32,606 nucleotides of DNA from a virus (IMGVR_UViG_3300032163_000068:1-32606); one strand, 5' to 3'; positions 22,888-28,864 are shown, numbered from the stretch's first letter. The notes: a model not told the origin generated them from the letters alone. Translations and numbers: made by a program.

Positions 22888-23235
22888 TTATTTAATGACG
22901 ATATACTCGTCAATTTCCTTATGCTCTGGCAGATACAACGCTTCCAACAACTTCCTTTTAATCCTATAAACATCAGTTTCAATCCCTTTTGTTTCCTCTA
23001 AAGTTATTTTGCCATCGGCATACCACACTTTAAAATCGCAATAGTAGCGGCAAATCTTGATGCCATTGGCTATCAAGTCAATTGGTATCTGCCGTTCCCA
23101 CTTTACAACCTTGCCTGCTTTTTTCAGCATATCCAGATGTTGCGCGTGTCCTGCTTCCAGTTTTGACGCGTAATAATAGCCATCATAAACAGAACTCTTG
23201 TTATGGTATTTGCTTTTTGTCTGAAACCAAGTCAT
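22888..23235 (-). CDS. DUF1064-type nuclease
   Basis: The ATG at 23235 overlaps the previous stop by ATGA and gives 115 residues. The pattern is that of DUF1064: YDGYYYASKLEAGHAQHLDM, then GKVVKWERQIPIDL, CRYYCDFKVWYADG and LEETKGIETDVYRIKRKLL. The set E (in SKLEA), D (CDF) and E-x-K (EETKG) forms a PD-(D/E)XK-like active site. Members are thought to be phage restriction-fold nucleases, perhaps resolving DNA junctions. A longer upstream start is possible but would run over the zinc-ribbon gene. Confidence 0.85.
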   Translation of the reverse strand: MTWFQTKSKYHNKSSVYDGYYYASKLEAGHAQHLDMLKKAGKVVKWERQIPIDLIANGIKICRYYCDFKVWYADGKITLEETKGIETDVYRIKRKLLEALYLPEHKEIDEYIVIK

Positions 23236-23459
23236 TCGCGCGGCGCGTATTCGTGGCTGTCCGTTCCGCCGTGATGGACGCAGTTTGTCCGCCCGACCAC
23301 CATCACTCCCTTGCCTTCCAGTTTGTCGCTTCCGCAGGCAGGACAATGCAAATCGCCTTTTTTCCCGTTAGTCAAAAAATCAAAGCCGCAAGTCGGACAT
23401 TCAAAATCCATCATTTGCAGACAATTCTGCATCTGATAAAATTTTTCCTTGTATGCCAT
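23232..23459 (-). CDS. Zinc-ribbon protein
   Basis: A 75-residue protein with CPTCGFDF and CPACGSDK (about 21-45), a classical two-knuckle zinc ribbon. A C-terminal part CVHHGGTDSH could bind a second metal. It is coupled to the DUF1064 gene by ATGA. It may bind DNA or a host polymerase subunit; no direct sign of either. Confidence 0.7.
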   Translation of the reverse strand: MAYKEKFYQMQNCLQMMDFECPTCGFDFLTNGKKGDLHCPACGSDKLEGKGVMVVGRTNCVHHGGTDSHEYAPRE

Positions 23460-23475
23460 TTTTTTATTGTTAATT

Positions 23476-23697
23476 TTATTCTACCGACCAAATTCTATCC
23501 ATCGCCATTTGAAAAATGGCAAAACTTTTTGCTTTTAATTCCTGACCTTTTTCCTTTGACTTCCTTAAAATAAAATCAATATCTCTTAAATTTTTAATAT
23601 CTTTGTTGTGGATAATCAAATTATCTCTGAACGCACCACCCTGCGCGTCCTCATCGGGATAAAAACTGACAAAGTATGTTGTAAAATTTTTACTCAT
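23476..23697 (-). CDS. Unknown small protein
   Basis: A 73-residue protein (MSKNFTTYFVSFYPDEDAQG at the start). It is followed by a helical Lys-rich part FILRKSKEKGQELKAKSFAI and a short tail. Its start overlaps the preceding stop by ATGA. No motif was recognised. Compact alpha/beta layout suggests a small regulator or adaptor. Confidence 0.6.
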   Translation of the reverse strand: MSKNFTTYFVSFYPDEDAQGGAFRDNLIIHNKDIKNLRDIDFILRKSKEKGQELKAKSFAIFQMAMDRIWSVE

Positions 23698-23948
23698 AAA
23701 GTATCTTTTATTTCCTCTGCTATTTTTTTTGCCTCATTCATTCGTTTTATAAACTGTGCCTTTGTTTCCTTTTTTCTAAATCTATCGGCAAACGGACAAC
23801 CTGCCCAATGCGGCGAATATCCTTTTTCTGTCCGCCCGTCCTCTGTCACAATCGTAGTGATTTTTAAATCAACTGGCATCTGTTTGTTGTTTTTTGTTTT
23901 TATCCAGCCGATTTTTTCACCGCACGCTTGGCAATGTCCTTCTGTCAT
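23694..23948 (-). CDS. Small zinc-binding phage protein
   Basis: From the ATG at 23948 the product has 84 residues. CQACGEKIGWIKTKNNKQMP, then VD, is a pattern common in phage early proteins (C..C....W..T.NGK..PVD). HWAGCPFADRFR gives a further His/Cys pair, followed by a basic helix. The longer start further upstream overlaps the nuclease-like gene and is less likely. Probably nucleic-acid binding, but the function is unknown. Confidence 0.65.
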   Translation of the reverse strand: MTEGHCQACGEKIGWIKTKNNKQMPVDLKITTIVTEDGRTEKGYSPHWAGCPFADRFRKKETKAQFIKRMNEAKKIAEEIKDTL

Positions 23949-23952
23949 AGTT

Positions 23953-24492
23953 TTAATTATTAAAAAGATAATCAGCCGACAGCACTTCCGTAAAATCTCT
24001 GTGTAGCTTATCAAACCTGCAAAAATGCGCTGGCGCTTCACAGTCCGTCCTGATTGGCAGGCGCTTCACTTCCTCGCCAGTTAGCCAACCCTTCAATTGC
24101 GCCTCACCATAATACGGCGCATCAAAAATCAAAACTGCACAATAAAAATCTTTGTATCCGTATTTTAACGCCTGCTCTTGATTATAAAAAAATCCAGATG
24201 ACGCACACTTTTTAGCGTCCCACACTTTACCCCAGATATCACAATCGCCTTTGTCTGGCTGTCCGACATCGTTTGTTAAATCAATGAACGGAATTTTTTG
24301 CTCATTCAGATATTTTTGAAAAATCAACTCGCACAGCCGTCCGTCAAACCATCTGTCTTTTTTATTGAACTTTGTATAATTCCGCTCATCAATTGTTGAC
24401 CCGAACTTGGCGCGGATTTTTTTATCCCACGCGCGCGCCTCTGCTATTATTATATTATCAAACTTGACATACGGCAAGTAAAAATTAGTCAT
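23953..24492 (-). CDS. PD-(D/E)XK-like nuclease
   Basis: A 179-residue protein from the ATG at 24492 (a GTG at 24501 is possible). WFDGRLCELIFQKYL supplies the first helix Glu, GDCDIWGKVWDAKKC holds the Asp and the D-x-K (DAKK), and a helix follows (FFYNQEQALKYGYKDF). This is the order of a restriction-endonuclease fold. It could trim host or phage DNA during recombination or degrade host DNA. No specific family is recognised. Confidence 0.65.
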   Translation of the reverse strand: MTNFYLPYVKFDNIIIAEARAWDKKIRAKFGSTIDERNYTKFNKKDRWFDGRLCELIFQKYLNEQKIPFIDLTNDVGQPDKGDCDIWGKVWDAKKCASSGFFYNQEQALKYGYKDFYCAVLIFDAPYYGEAQLKGWLTGEEVKRLPIRTDCEAPAHFCRFDKLHRDFTEVLSADYLFNN

Positions 24493-24512
24493 ATTGTCCA
24501 CAGTTTATCAAT

Positions 24513-24617
24513 TTAGTTTTTTGGTAGCGGCAACCATATCCGTTCCAGTCCTTCGTGGCGCTTGCTATTAACATACAGATAAAATCCTTTTTGCTTTTTT
24601 CTCTTTTTTTTCCTCAT
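24513..24617 (-). CDS. Very small basic protein (34 residues)
   Basis: ATG at 24617 overlaps the previous TGA (ATGA, 24614-24617); TAA at 24513. The product opens with MRKKKRKKQKGFYLYVNSKR and ends in LPLPKN. It is strongly basic at the N-terminus and might bind nucleic acid. The support is the coupling and its exact fit into a 112-base gap. Confidence 0.5.
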   Translation of the reverse strand: MRKKKRKKQKGFYLYVNSKRHEGLERIWLPLPKN

Positions 24618-24889
24618 CGGAATTTTTTGAAAAATGTTTTGACAAATGTCTTTGTCCGATAATGCACATCAATCTTTGACACGACCCACTCTCGGCATTT
24701 TATCAGTTTTTCTCTGTCATATTTTTTAAACATTCTGGCAATGATTGAAAAATCTTTTTTGAAGTTCCTGAAGTCCTGAAACGCCATCATCGTATCCAGC
24801 GCGTCCTGCTGATGCCGCGTGCTTTGCAAATTTTTTGACGCGGCGATTTTTAATTTCAATTTCTCTAAATACCCACTAAATTCAATCAT
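24614..24889 (-). CDS. Unknown basic helical protein
   Basis: A 91-residue protein, mostly helical and rich in Lys, Phe and Arg (DALDTMMAFQDFRNFKKDFS in the middle, FVKTFFKKF at the end). It is coupled to both neighbours by ATGA overlaps (24886-24889 and 24614-24617). No family recognised. Confidence 0.65.
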   Translation of the reverse strand: MIEFSGYLEKLKLKIAASKNLQSTRHQQDALDTMMAFQDFRNFKKDFSIIARMFKKYDREKLIKCREWVVSKIDVHYRTKTFVKTFFKKFR

Positions 24890-25098
24890 CTTTTAAAATT
24901 CAATTTAGGTAATGGTTTTTTATTTTCTAACGCCTGTTCTAAATAAAATTCTGGCACTCCCACTCCTACCCCTTGATTTAGCATACTTTCTAACAATATG
25001 CCTGTATTTGCATTTCGCCTAAACTTAATTTTTTTCCCTTTTATATTAAGTATTATCCACTTTTCATTTTTTTCCACTTTTAATTCTGTTTTTTTCAT
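24886..25098 (-). CDS. First gene of the middle operon; unknown
   Basis: A 70-residue protein: MKKTELKVEKNEKWIILNIK, beta strands, then a helix (GILLESMLNQ) and a basic end. It is the first gene after the control region, with its ATG behind AAAAATATG and a repeat copy (25111-25147) ending 13 bases upstream. First genes behind attenuators often encode regulators, but nothing in the sequence proves this. Confidence 0.65.
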   Translation of the reverse strand: MKKTELKVEKNEKWIILNIKGKKIKFRRNANTGILLESMLNQGVGVGVPEFYLEQALENKKPLPKLNFKR

Positions 25099-25110
25099 AT
25101 TTTTATTTTT

Positions 25111-25147
25111 TAACGATTTAGGTTAGAGCCGAACACAGATTACCTTC
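25111..25147. repeat. 37-bp direct repeat, copy 1
   Basis: Begins TAACGATTTAGGTT and ends TTACCTTC. It has the same length and the same 14-base left end and 8-base right end as copy 2 (25298-25334), while the central 15 bases differ at 11 positions. On the minus-strand RNA, AGGT can pair with ACCT inside it. Confidence 0.85.
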
Positions 25148-25225
25148 AAAGCCGTCTGAACGACTTTTTATTTAGGAATTGATTGACCGCTTTAAATTGT
25201 CGGCAATTCCTTTTTTGTCCTGTAA

Positions 25226-25248
25226 GTTAGGTTGCTTCACGCCCTAAC
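25226..25248 (-). promoter_or_regulatory. Hairpin related to the leader repeats
   Basis: GTTAGG (25226-25231) pairs with CCTAAC (25243-25248) around an 11-base loop. The left part (TTAGGTTGCTTC) resembles the repeat copies on either side, so it may be a third, diverged copy. Confidence 0.5.
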
Positions 25249-25297
25249 CCCTATTCTCAAAACCGAGACAAAAATTCAATTTATCGGCTTTGACGAT

Positions 25298-25334
25298 TAA
25301 CGATTTAGGTTGTCGCTTCGCACGAGTTACCTTC
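25298..25334. repeat. 37-bp direct repeat, copy 2
   Basis: Begins TAACGATTTAGGTT and ends TTACCTTC, like copy 1. Here TAACGA further right on the transcript can also pair with TCGTTA, giving an outer stem. The central bases differ from copy 1, which points to conserved binding ends with a free middle. Confidence 0.85.
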
Positions 25335-25400
25335 GTTATCCAACATTTAATTTACGGCAGGTAGCTGTTGGTTAGCCACTATATCCTGCTATGGCTTTAT

Positions 25401-25447
25401 AAAACAAAAAGTCGCGTCCGACAATTGCAGTTGTTTCTGGACGCGAC
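25401..25447 (-). terminator. Intrinsic terminator in the middle-operon leader
   Basis: On the minus strand GTCGCGTCC (25447-25439) pairs with GGACGCGAC (25419-25411), followed at once by TTTTTGTTTT (25410-25401). The nine-bp, GC-rich stem plus T-run is a standard rho-independent terminator. It lies about 40 bases downstream of the predicted transcription start. Confidence 0.85.
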
Positions 25448-25486
25448 CCCTTATATCATACTGCAATTGTCATAGTAATTCAATCT
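25401..25486 (-). ncRNA. Attenuated leader RNA / small RNA (about 86 nt)
   Basis: Transcription from the promoter at 25493-25521 would start near 25486 and stop at the terminator T-run. Inside it GACAATTGCAGT (25471-25460) can pair with ACTGCAATTGTC (25431-25420), a perfect 12-bp stem. That stem loops out the first terminator arm and ends directly against the second. The two stems cannot both form fully, so the RNA looks like an antiterminator/terminator switch. If termination always occurs it would be a free small RNA. Confidence 0.6.
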
Positions 25487-25492
25487 GTCTCA

Positions 25493-25521
25493 ATTTTATA
25501 TTTTTCCACAATAGCTGTCAA
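25493..25521 (-). promoter_or_regulatory. Promoter of leader RNA and middle operon
   Basis: TTGACA (25521-25516), 17 bases, TAAAAT (25498-25493). It is the only strong promoter seen upstream of the middle genes, so these genes depend on reading through the terminator at 25401-25447. A DnaA-box-like site (25502-25510) lies in the spacer. Confidence 0.75.
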
Positions 25522-25561
25522 ACACTCAATTCTACACAGTTTGGGGATAATAAGTGGATAA
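25502..25561. other. Cluster of DnaA-box-like sites (origin candidate)
   Basis: TTTTCCACA (25502-25510, plus strand) fits TTWTNCACA. TTATCCCCA (25550-25542) and TTATCCACT (25561-25553), both on the minus strand, differ from TTATCCACA at one base each. Three sites lie in 60 bases next to an AT-rich stretch. As the phage lacks replication initiator genes that I can recognise, use of host DnaA is plausible. Confidence 0.45.
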
Positions 25562-25564
25562 AGT

Positions 25565-25609
25565 AAATCCCCGTTGCGCAATTATGTAAAAATCACACTA
25601 CGGGGATTT
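25565..25609. promoter_or_regulatory. Ten-bp inverted repeat
   Basis: AAATCCCCGT (25565-25574) and ACGGGGATTT (25600-25609) are perfect inverted copies 25 bases apart. The site lies upstream of the promoter and next to the DnaA-like boxes. It could be an operator, a weak terminator of the early operon, or part of the origin. Confidence 0.6.
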
Positions 25610-25630
25610 GACTTTCCCGTCAGCCACCAC

Positions 25631-25698
25631 TCCGAACAGAATTTTGAATTACTGTGGAGCATAAAGGATTTTATTATTGCAAAAATCCAGAACTCGGA
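25631..25698 (-). other. Branched inverted-repeat segment
   Basis: TCCGA/TCGGA (25631-25635, 25694-25698) encloses two further inverted pairs: CAGAATT with AATTACTG (25637-25654) and GGATTTT with AAAATCC (25666-25672, 25682-25688). A three-way-junction RNA downstream of the early operon is possible. On the minus strand the inner stem AAAATCC is followed by TTTATG, which might act as a weak terminator. Confidence 0.35.
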
Positions 25699-25762
25699 CA
25701 GTTTCACCAATCCTGCCGCAAGTTCCAGCCGACAGAGCCGCCATTGCTGGCTCGCTTTTATT

Positions 25763-26164
25763 TTACTCTGCTTTTTGAGTTTTGCGAACGCTGATAAATT
25801 CCGTTTCAACTAATTCCGTGCCAGTCGGGATTTTCCCCTGCCGTGCCAATGCTGGCGCGGCGCTAACCTTAAAAACCTGATTAACTCGCGTCTCAACATA
25901 TTCGCTTGCCATCTTTTGCGACTTCAACCACTTTATCAGTTTAGTTTCGTCAACGATTGATAGCGTCTTACGGCTGGACAACGAAACTGTCGCATCATCT
26001 TTTTTGATGCTCTTGATTTCGCTTTGTTTAAAAGCGGCTAACAGTTCCGCTTGTTTTGCATCGCGCGCCAATGCCAAACTCTGATAGTCCGTATATGCCG
26101 CGTTCGTTTTTTCACGACACGCTAATAAATCGCTGGTTAGTTTTGATATTTCCTCTATTGTCAT
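25763..26164 (-). CDS. Coiled-coil recombination-associated protein (unknown)
   Basis: A 133-residue protein. Residues 1-45 are a helical coiled coil (LTSDLLACREKTNAAYTDYQ). DATVSLSSRKTLSIVDETKL follows, then a helix (IKWLKSQKMASEYVETRVNQ) and a beta tail. This form, helical N-terminus and a short domain with SERKTLxIVDE, is common in phage early operons next to annealing proteins, without a firm role. It is the last early gene before the control region. Confidence 0.6.
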   Translation of the reverse strand: MTIEEISKLTSDLLACREKTNAAYTDYQSLALARDAKQAELLAAFKQSEIKSIKKDDATVSLSSRKTLSIVDETKLIKWLKSQKMASEYVETRVNQVFKVSAAPALARQGKIPTGTELVETEFISVRKTQKAE

Positions 26165-26168
26165 ATTT

Positions 26169-26456
26169 TTAATTTACAGTTATCGCAACTGGCTGTTCTG
26201 CCATTTTTTCTGATTTTTCAGCGCGGTATTTTTCATTCCACTTTTTGCGCCACGCCCAATTTCGGCACTTAATTGAACAGAACTTCATTTTGTATTTCGG
26301 CAATGGCGAACCGCAAACAACACAATTAACTGCGTGTCGTTTTCCATTATTATTGGCAACTTTACCTTCCACTAATCTCTGCACGACAGTATGTTGTTTC
26401 TCATCGCATATCTCAATGGTTGCACCATCGGATTTTATTGTGATGTTTAACTTCAT
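26169..26456 (-). CDS. Zinc-finger protein
   Basis: A 95-residue protein. Residues about 45-75 form a zinc unit CVVCGSPLPKYKMKFCSIKC with a basic helix after it (RNWAWRKKWNEKYRAEK). The spacing resembles the zinc knuckle at the start of HNH and MucR-like proteins in this genome. The N-terminal half is beta-rich. It probably binds nucleic acid. It sits four bases upstream of the coiled-coil gene. Confidence 0.65.
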   Translation of the reverse strand: MKLNITIKSDGATIEICDEKQHTVVQRLVEGKVANNNGKRHAVNCVVCGSPLPKYKMKFCSIKCRNWAWRKKWNEKYRAEKSEKMAEQPVAITVN

Positions 26457-26478
26457 ATTTTTGTTTTGATTTTAATTT

Positions 26479-27273
26479 TTATTGCTCTGTCTCTGGCGGA
26501 ATTGCACTCTCGGCTTCCGCCGCGCCTGCGACCTTTGATTTTATTTTTGTGTCAAATTCCTCAATCACTTCGCTGGCTTTTACCATCGTCAAGTTTTCTA
26601 ACTTGCCGACATATTTTTCTAAATCGTCCTTTGTCCTGCCTAACTGGTTTAACTGGACATATAACTTCCTCAATTGCGCGCCCGATACCCGTTCCTGCTT
26701 AACCTGTGGCTTCAGATTTGGCGCTGTGGCGACCTTCTGCGGCTTGGCTGGTGTTTTATCTGCCTGCGCCATATCCTCTAAATCCTGCGTGAAAAAATCA
26801 GACAGTCCGCCCGTCCTCAAAACCGCATCAATCTGCGCTCGCTTCTCGGCGATTTTCAGCGCATTATTGACACTCCAATTTACCTTCTCTGCAACCTGCG
26901 CCGCGCCTCTACCTTCGCCGATAATCTCGCTGGTTTTTCTGTTCAGCAATTCGCACTTCAACACAAAATATCCTTTTTCAAAATCCTGATGCTCATAACT
27001 GAAAACTGGACGCAAATTAAAAAGAGAGCAAAATTTTTCCGACCCTGCTTTAAACAATGTCGGCTTGCTCTCATAAATTGCGCCCGTGCGCGACTTCATC
27101 TCAATTGTGCCATAATCAATCCCTTCAACCATCTGGTCTTTGATGTATGCCGCAACAATCTGGCGTTTCTCTTTTTCTAATTTTACAAACTCCTCTAAAT
27201 CTTTTGGCGTTTCAGTCCAACCCTTGACAACCTCATCTGTTTTTGCCATACTCAAATTAGGTTTTGTTTTCAT
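26479..27273 (-). CDS. Putative single-strand annealing / recombination protein
   Basis: A 264-residue protein. The core has IKDQMVEGIDYGTIEMKSRT, ESKPTLFKAGSEKFCSLFNL, then a strand segment ending in EIIGEGRGAAQVAEK, and NNALKIAEKRAQIDAVLRTG. After a Pro/Lys linker, a C-terminal helical unit (SGAQLRKLYVQLNQLGRTKD) resembles the small tail domain seen on many phage annealing and single-strand-binding proteins. I infer a role in recombination-based replication or repair. The Rad52/Erf-type core is not proven. Confidence 0.6.
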   Translation of the reverse strand: MKTKPNLSMAKTDEVVKGWTETPKDLEEFVKLEKEKRQIVAAYIKDQMVEGIDYGTIEMKSRTGAIYESKPTLFKAGSEKFCSLFNLRPVFSYEHQDFEKGYFVLKCELLNRKTSEIIGEGRGAAQVAEKVNWSVNNALKIAEKRAQIDAVLRTGGLSDFFTQDLEDMAQADKTPAKPQKVATAPNLKPQVKQERVSGAQLRKLYVQLNQLGRTKDDLEKYVGKLENLTMVKASEVIEEFDTKIKSKVAGAAEAESAIPPETEQ

Positions 27274-27280
27274 ATTTTTG

Positions 27281-27317
27281 CACGAAACCGCTTGTCTCTC
27301 TGGCAGGCGGTTTTGTG
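27281..27317. promoter_or_regulatory. Eleven-bp hairpin before the annealing-protein gene
   Basis: CACGAAACCGC (27281-27291) pairs with GCGGTTTTGTG (27307-27317) with one G-U pair. On the plus strand TTTTT follows, as in a terminator, but no plus-strand gene exists. On the minus strand the stem ends eight bases before the ATG at 27273 and could hinder ribosome access. Confidence 0.6.
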
Positions 27318-27327
27318 TTTTTAATAA

Positions 27328-27561
27328 TTATTTACTGCGCTTTAAATTAAGCACGATATTCCTGTGCTTGTTTGGGACGACCTTCACTTTGCCCTGCCGC
27401 TCCAGTTCCAGCACTAATTGCCTTGCCCACTCGCGGCAGATGTCAAACCTCTGTGCTATCTCAAACAATGTCGGCATATAGCCGTTGTCCTCAAAATAGC
27501 CCAACAGGTAACTCCAAACATCTAAAGCGCTCTTTTGTCTTGGTAACATTTGCTTTATCAT
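27328..27561 (-). CDS. LexA-type winged-helix DNA-binding protein A
   Basis: A 77-residue protein that consists only of a winged helix: SALDVWSYLLGYFEDNGYMP, TLFEIAQRFDICREWARQLV (recognition helix) and LERQGKVKVVPNKHRNIVLN (wing). It corresponds to the LexA N-terminal domain without a peptidase. It follows a second LexA-like gene and has its own apparent promoter (27569-27598), from which the transcript would start right at the ATG. Likely a transcription regulator of the early region. Confidence 0.75.
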   Translation of the reverse strand: MIKQMLPRQKSALDVWSYLLGYFEDNGYMPTLFEIAQRFDICREWARQLVLELERQGKVKVVPNKHRNIVLNLKRSK

Positions 27562-27568
27562 ATTTTTA

Positions 27569-27598
27569 ATTTTATCCTTTTTGTCTATGGTTTGTCAA
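27569..27598 (-). promoter_or_regulatory. Promoter directly before winged-helix gene A
   Basis: TTGACA (27598-27593), 18 bases, TAAAAT (27574-27569). The ATG at 27561 lies seven bases after the -10, as at 20521, so the message would be leaderless or nearly so. It overlaps the end of the upstream gene. Confidence 0.6.
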
Positions 27599-27811
27599 GT
27601 CCAGAACGACCATTGCTCGCGACTTTTGCGGATATCTAAAAATGTAATCCTTGATGACCAGATGCTTCACTCTGTCGTGTGCCGAACTGGACGAATTTAA
27701 TTTAAAGCGCCTGCAAATATCATCTAAACTCGGCGCATATCCGTTCCGCACAATGAATTTTTTGATGAACTCCAGCGTCTCAAATTGTTTTTTGGTTAGC
27801 GGTTTTTGCAT
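27572..27811 (-). CDS. LexA-type winged-helix DNA-binding protein B
   Basis: A 79-residue protein. LTKKQFETLEFIKKFIVRNG, YAPSLDDICRRFKLNSSSSA, then HDRVKHLVIKDYIFRYPQKS match the LexA DNA-binding domain (LT..Q.E.L.FI..FI...GYAPS...I). There is no cleavage site or Ser-Lys peptidase. Without self-cleavage it would not respond to DNA damage directly. It is a distant paralogue of the gene at 27328 and overlaps the MucR-like gene by 16 bases. Confidence 0.82.
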   Translation of the reverse strand: MQKPLTKKQFETLEFIKKFIVRNGYAPSLDDICRRFKLNSSSSAHDRVKHLVIKDYIFRYPQKSRAMVVLDLTNHRQKG

Positions 27812-28287
27812 AAATTTTTTAATCGCTCAATTGTCTGCAACGACCTTTTATAATGTCCTGCCTTTTTATCGCCGACCACATACCAGAACCTTCTGCCTTT
27901 TTTCAGATTATTGACTGTCTTATTTTCAAAAACCAATCTGGCTTTTAATTCAACCAAATCTTTTGGCAATTGTCCGCGTTTGACATCAAAACCAAACTCC
28001 TCGCGGTATGCGCGCGCGCTCGCGTAGCCGTGCCGTTGAACAGCGTGGCTTCCTATCTGGCGATACCAACGACCACAATGCTGGCATTGTATCCGCTTAT
28101 CTGGCGGCAACTTCTCAATCCGCGCCGTCCAGCGTTCGTTTTGCCAACGATTTTGGTAGCCGCGCCAGCGTTTGTTGATTGCCTTCTGTCTGCATCGGCG
28201 CGAACAATAGCGTCTAAATCTATGCGACAACTTCACGCCGCAAACCTCGCAGTATTTCCTGAATGGAACGCTAAAACATTTACCCAT
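27796..28287 (-). CDS. MucR/Ros-like zinc-finger protein
   Basis: A 163-residue basic protein. An N-terminal knuckle CEVCGVKLSHRFRRYCSRRC (about 13-32) is followed by a basic linker, then a Ros/MucR-like unit: CQHCGRWYRQIGSHAVQRHG (about 68-87) and SARAYREEFGFDVKRGQLP. The Cys2-His2 zinc unit and the following Y...F(G) segment are as in MucR. It probably binds AT-rich DNA and may control early genes. The two zinc units in one protein are unusual for MucR. Confidence 0.75.
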   Translation of the reverse strand: MGKCFSVPFRKYCEVCGVKLSHRFRRYCSRRCRQKAINKRWRGYQNRWQNERWTARIEKLPPDKRIQCQHCGRWYRQIGSHAVQRHGYASARAYREEFGFDVKRGQLPKDLVELKARLVFENKTVNNLKKGRRFWYVVGDKKAGHYKRSLQTIERLKNLCKNR

Positions 28288-28292
28288 AATTT

Positions 28293-28526
28293 TTAGTCCT
28301 GATAAATTTCCTTTGCCGCATAGACATACAGCATCTCTGGATTATCTGGAATATGACCACTTTCGGGGTCGCTGTATCCCTGTGGATTTTGCCGTATCAT
28401 CTTAACCTCTGAACGAAAATCTTTTTTGTCCGTGAGCATTGCATACCAAAAATTATTACTACCGACTATCAAATAGACAGTCGGATTTTTGGCTCTATGC
28501 CACTTTTTTCGTTTTGATTTGACCAT
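28293..28526 (-). CDS. Unknown small protein
   Basis: A 77-residue protein with a basic start (VKSKRKKWHRAKN), a beta part (TVYLIVGSNNFWYAMLTD) and an acidic loop (YSDPESGHIPDNPEM). It overlaps the end of the previous gene by 32 bases in another frame. No family recognised. Confidence 0.55.
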   Translation of the reverse strand: MVKSKRKKWHRAKNPTVYLIVGSNNFWYAMLTDKKDFRSEVKMIRQNPQGYSDPESGHIPDNPEMLYVYAAKEIYQD

Positions 28527-28686
28527 AAATTTTTATCCTGTTTATTCTGGCAGGAACGACCACCGCCCAATTGCAGTTGTCGCAACAACGACCATCGTTG
28601 ATTGGCTCGGCGTTATTGCCAAACCCTTCGTATTCTGCCTGACAGATTGAACAGATATTTTGTTTTTTTATTTTTTTGTTTGCCAT
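28495..28686 (-). CDS. Small Cys-rich phage protein
   Basis: A 63-residue protein with CSICQAEYEGFGNNAEPIND, then GRCCDNCNWAVVVPARIN. The pattern C..C...Y.G.GNNA.P.NDG.CC..CN..VV.AR is widespread in phages and bacteria but has no known role. The four Cys probably bind zinc. It starts 25 bases after a possible 28-codon frame. Confidence 0.75.
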   Translation of the reverse strand: MANKKIKKQNICSICQAEYEGFGNNAEPINDGRCCDNCNWAVVVPARINRIKIYGQIKTKKVA

Positions 28687-28711
28687 ATAATTTTTACTTT
28701 ATACGATTTAT

Positions 28712-28798
28712 TTACATCGTCCTCAAATTCGCACTTTGCATCACCGACTTTACTGACGGCATCTGCAAACCGCGTTGCTCTTGTAATTCGTGTCATAT
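28712..28798 (-). CDS. Possible micro-protein (28 residues)
   Basis: ATG at 28798, TAA at 28712. It begins MTRITRATRFADAVSKVGD. Its start has exactly the local form (ACAAAAATATG) and lies downstream of a hairpin, as for other early genes. There is no coupling or family support, so this call is weak. Confidence 0.35.
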
Positions 28799-28826
28799 TT
28801 TTGTTTTAATTTTAATTATTGCGACC

Positions 28827-28864
28827 TTGCCGTTGCCGCCGTAAAGCGGCAATAGGACAGGCAA
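28827..28864 (-). promoter_or_regulatory. TTGCCGC hairpin 1
   Basis: TTGCCGC (28833-28839) pairs with GCGGCAA (28846-28852); an outer TTGCC/GGCAA pair extends it. It lies between two small early genes, about 30 bases before the next possible start. No T-run follows. Similar elements occur at 29115-29134 and, less perfectly, at 29436-29448. Confidence 0.65.

Larger units (their letters stand above)
25099..25762. other. Control region without a credible gene; origin candidate
   Basis: These 664 bases separate the early and middle genes. From right to left they hold a branched structured segment (25631-25698), a hairpin (25565-25609), DnaA-box-like sites (25502-25561), a promoter (25493-25521), a terminator with an alternative hairpin (25401-25471), and a leader with two 37-bp repeats plus a third hairpin. 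One open frame (25582-25809) needs a TTG start and crosses the hairpin; I do not accept it. This concentration of signals suggests a replication origin combined with a transcription switch. Confidence 0.6.

Noticed and set aside
25582-25809. Minus-strand open frame of 75 codons in the control region
   Set aside because: It needs a TTG start inside the previous gene, has no start-context match, and crosses inverted repeats. Its translation resembles no protein.
25422-28581. Shared 13-mer CAATTGCAGTTGT at 25422 and 28569
   Set aside because: Matches of this length are expected by chance in 32 kb of AT-rich sequence, and the second copy lies in coding sequence.
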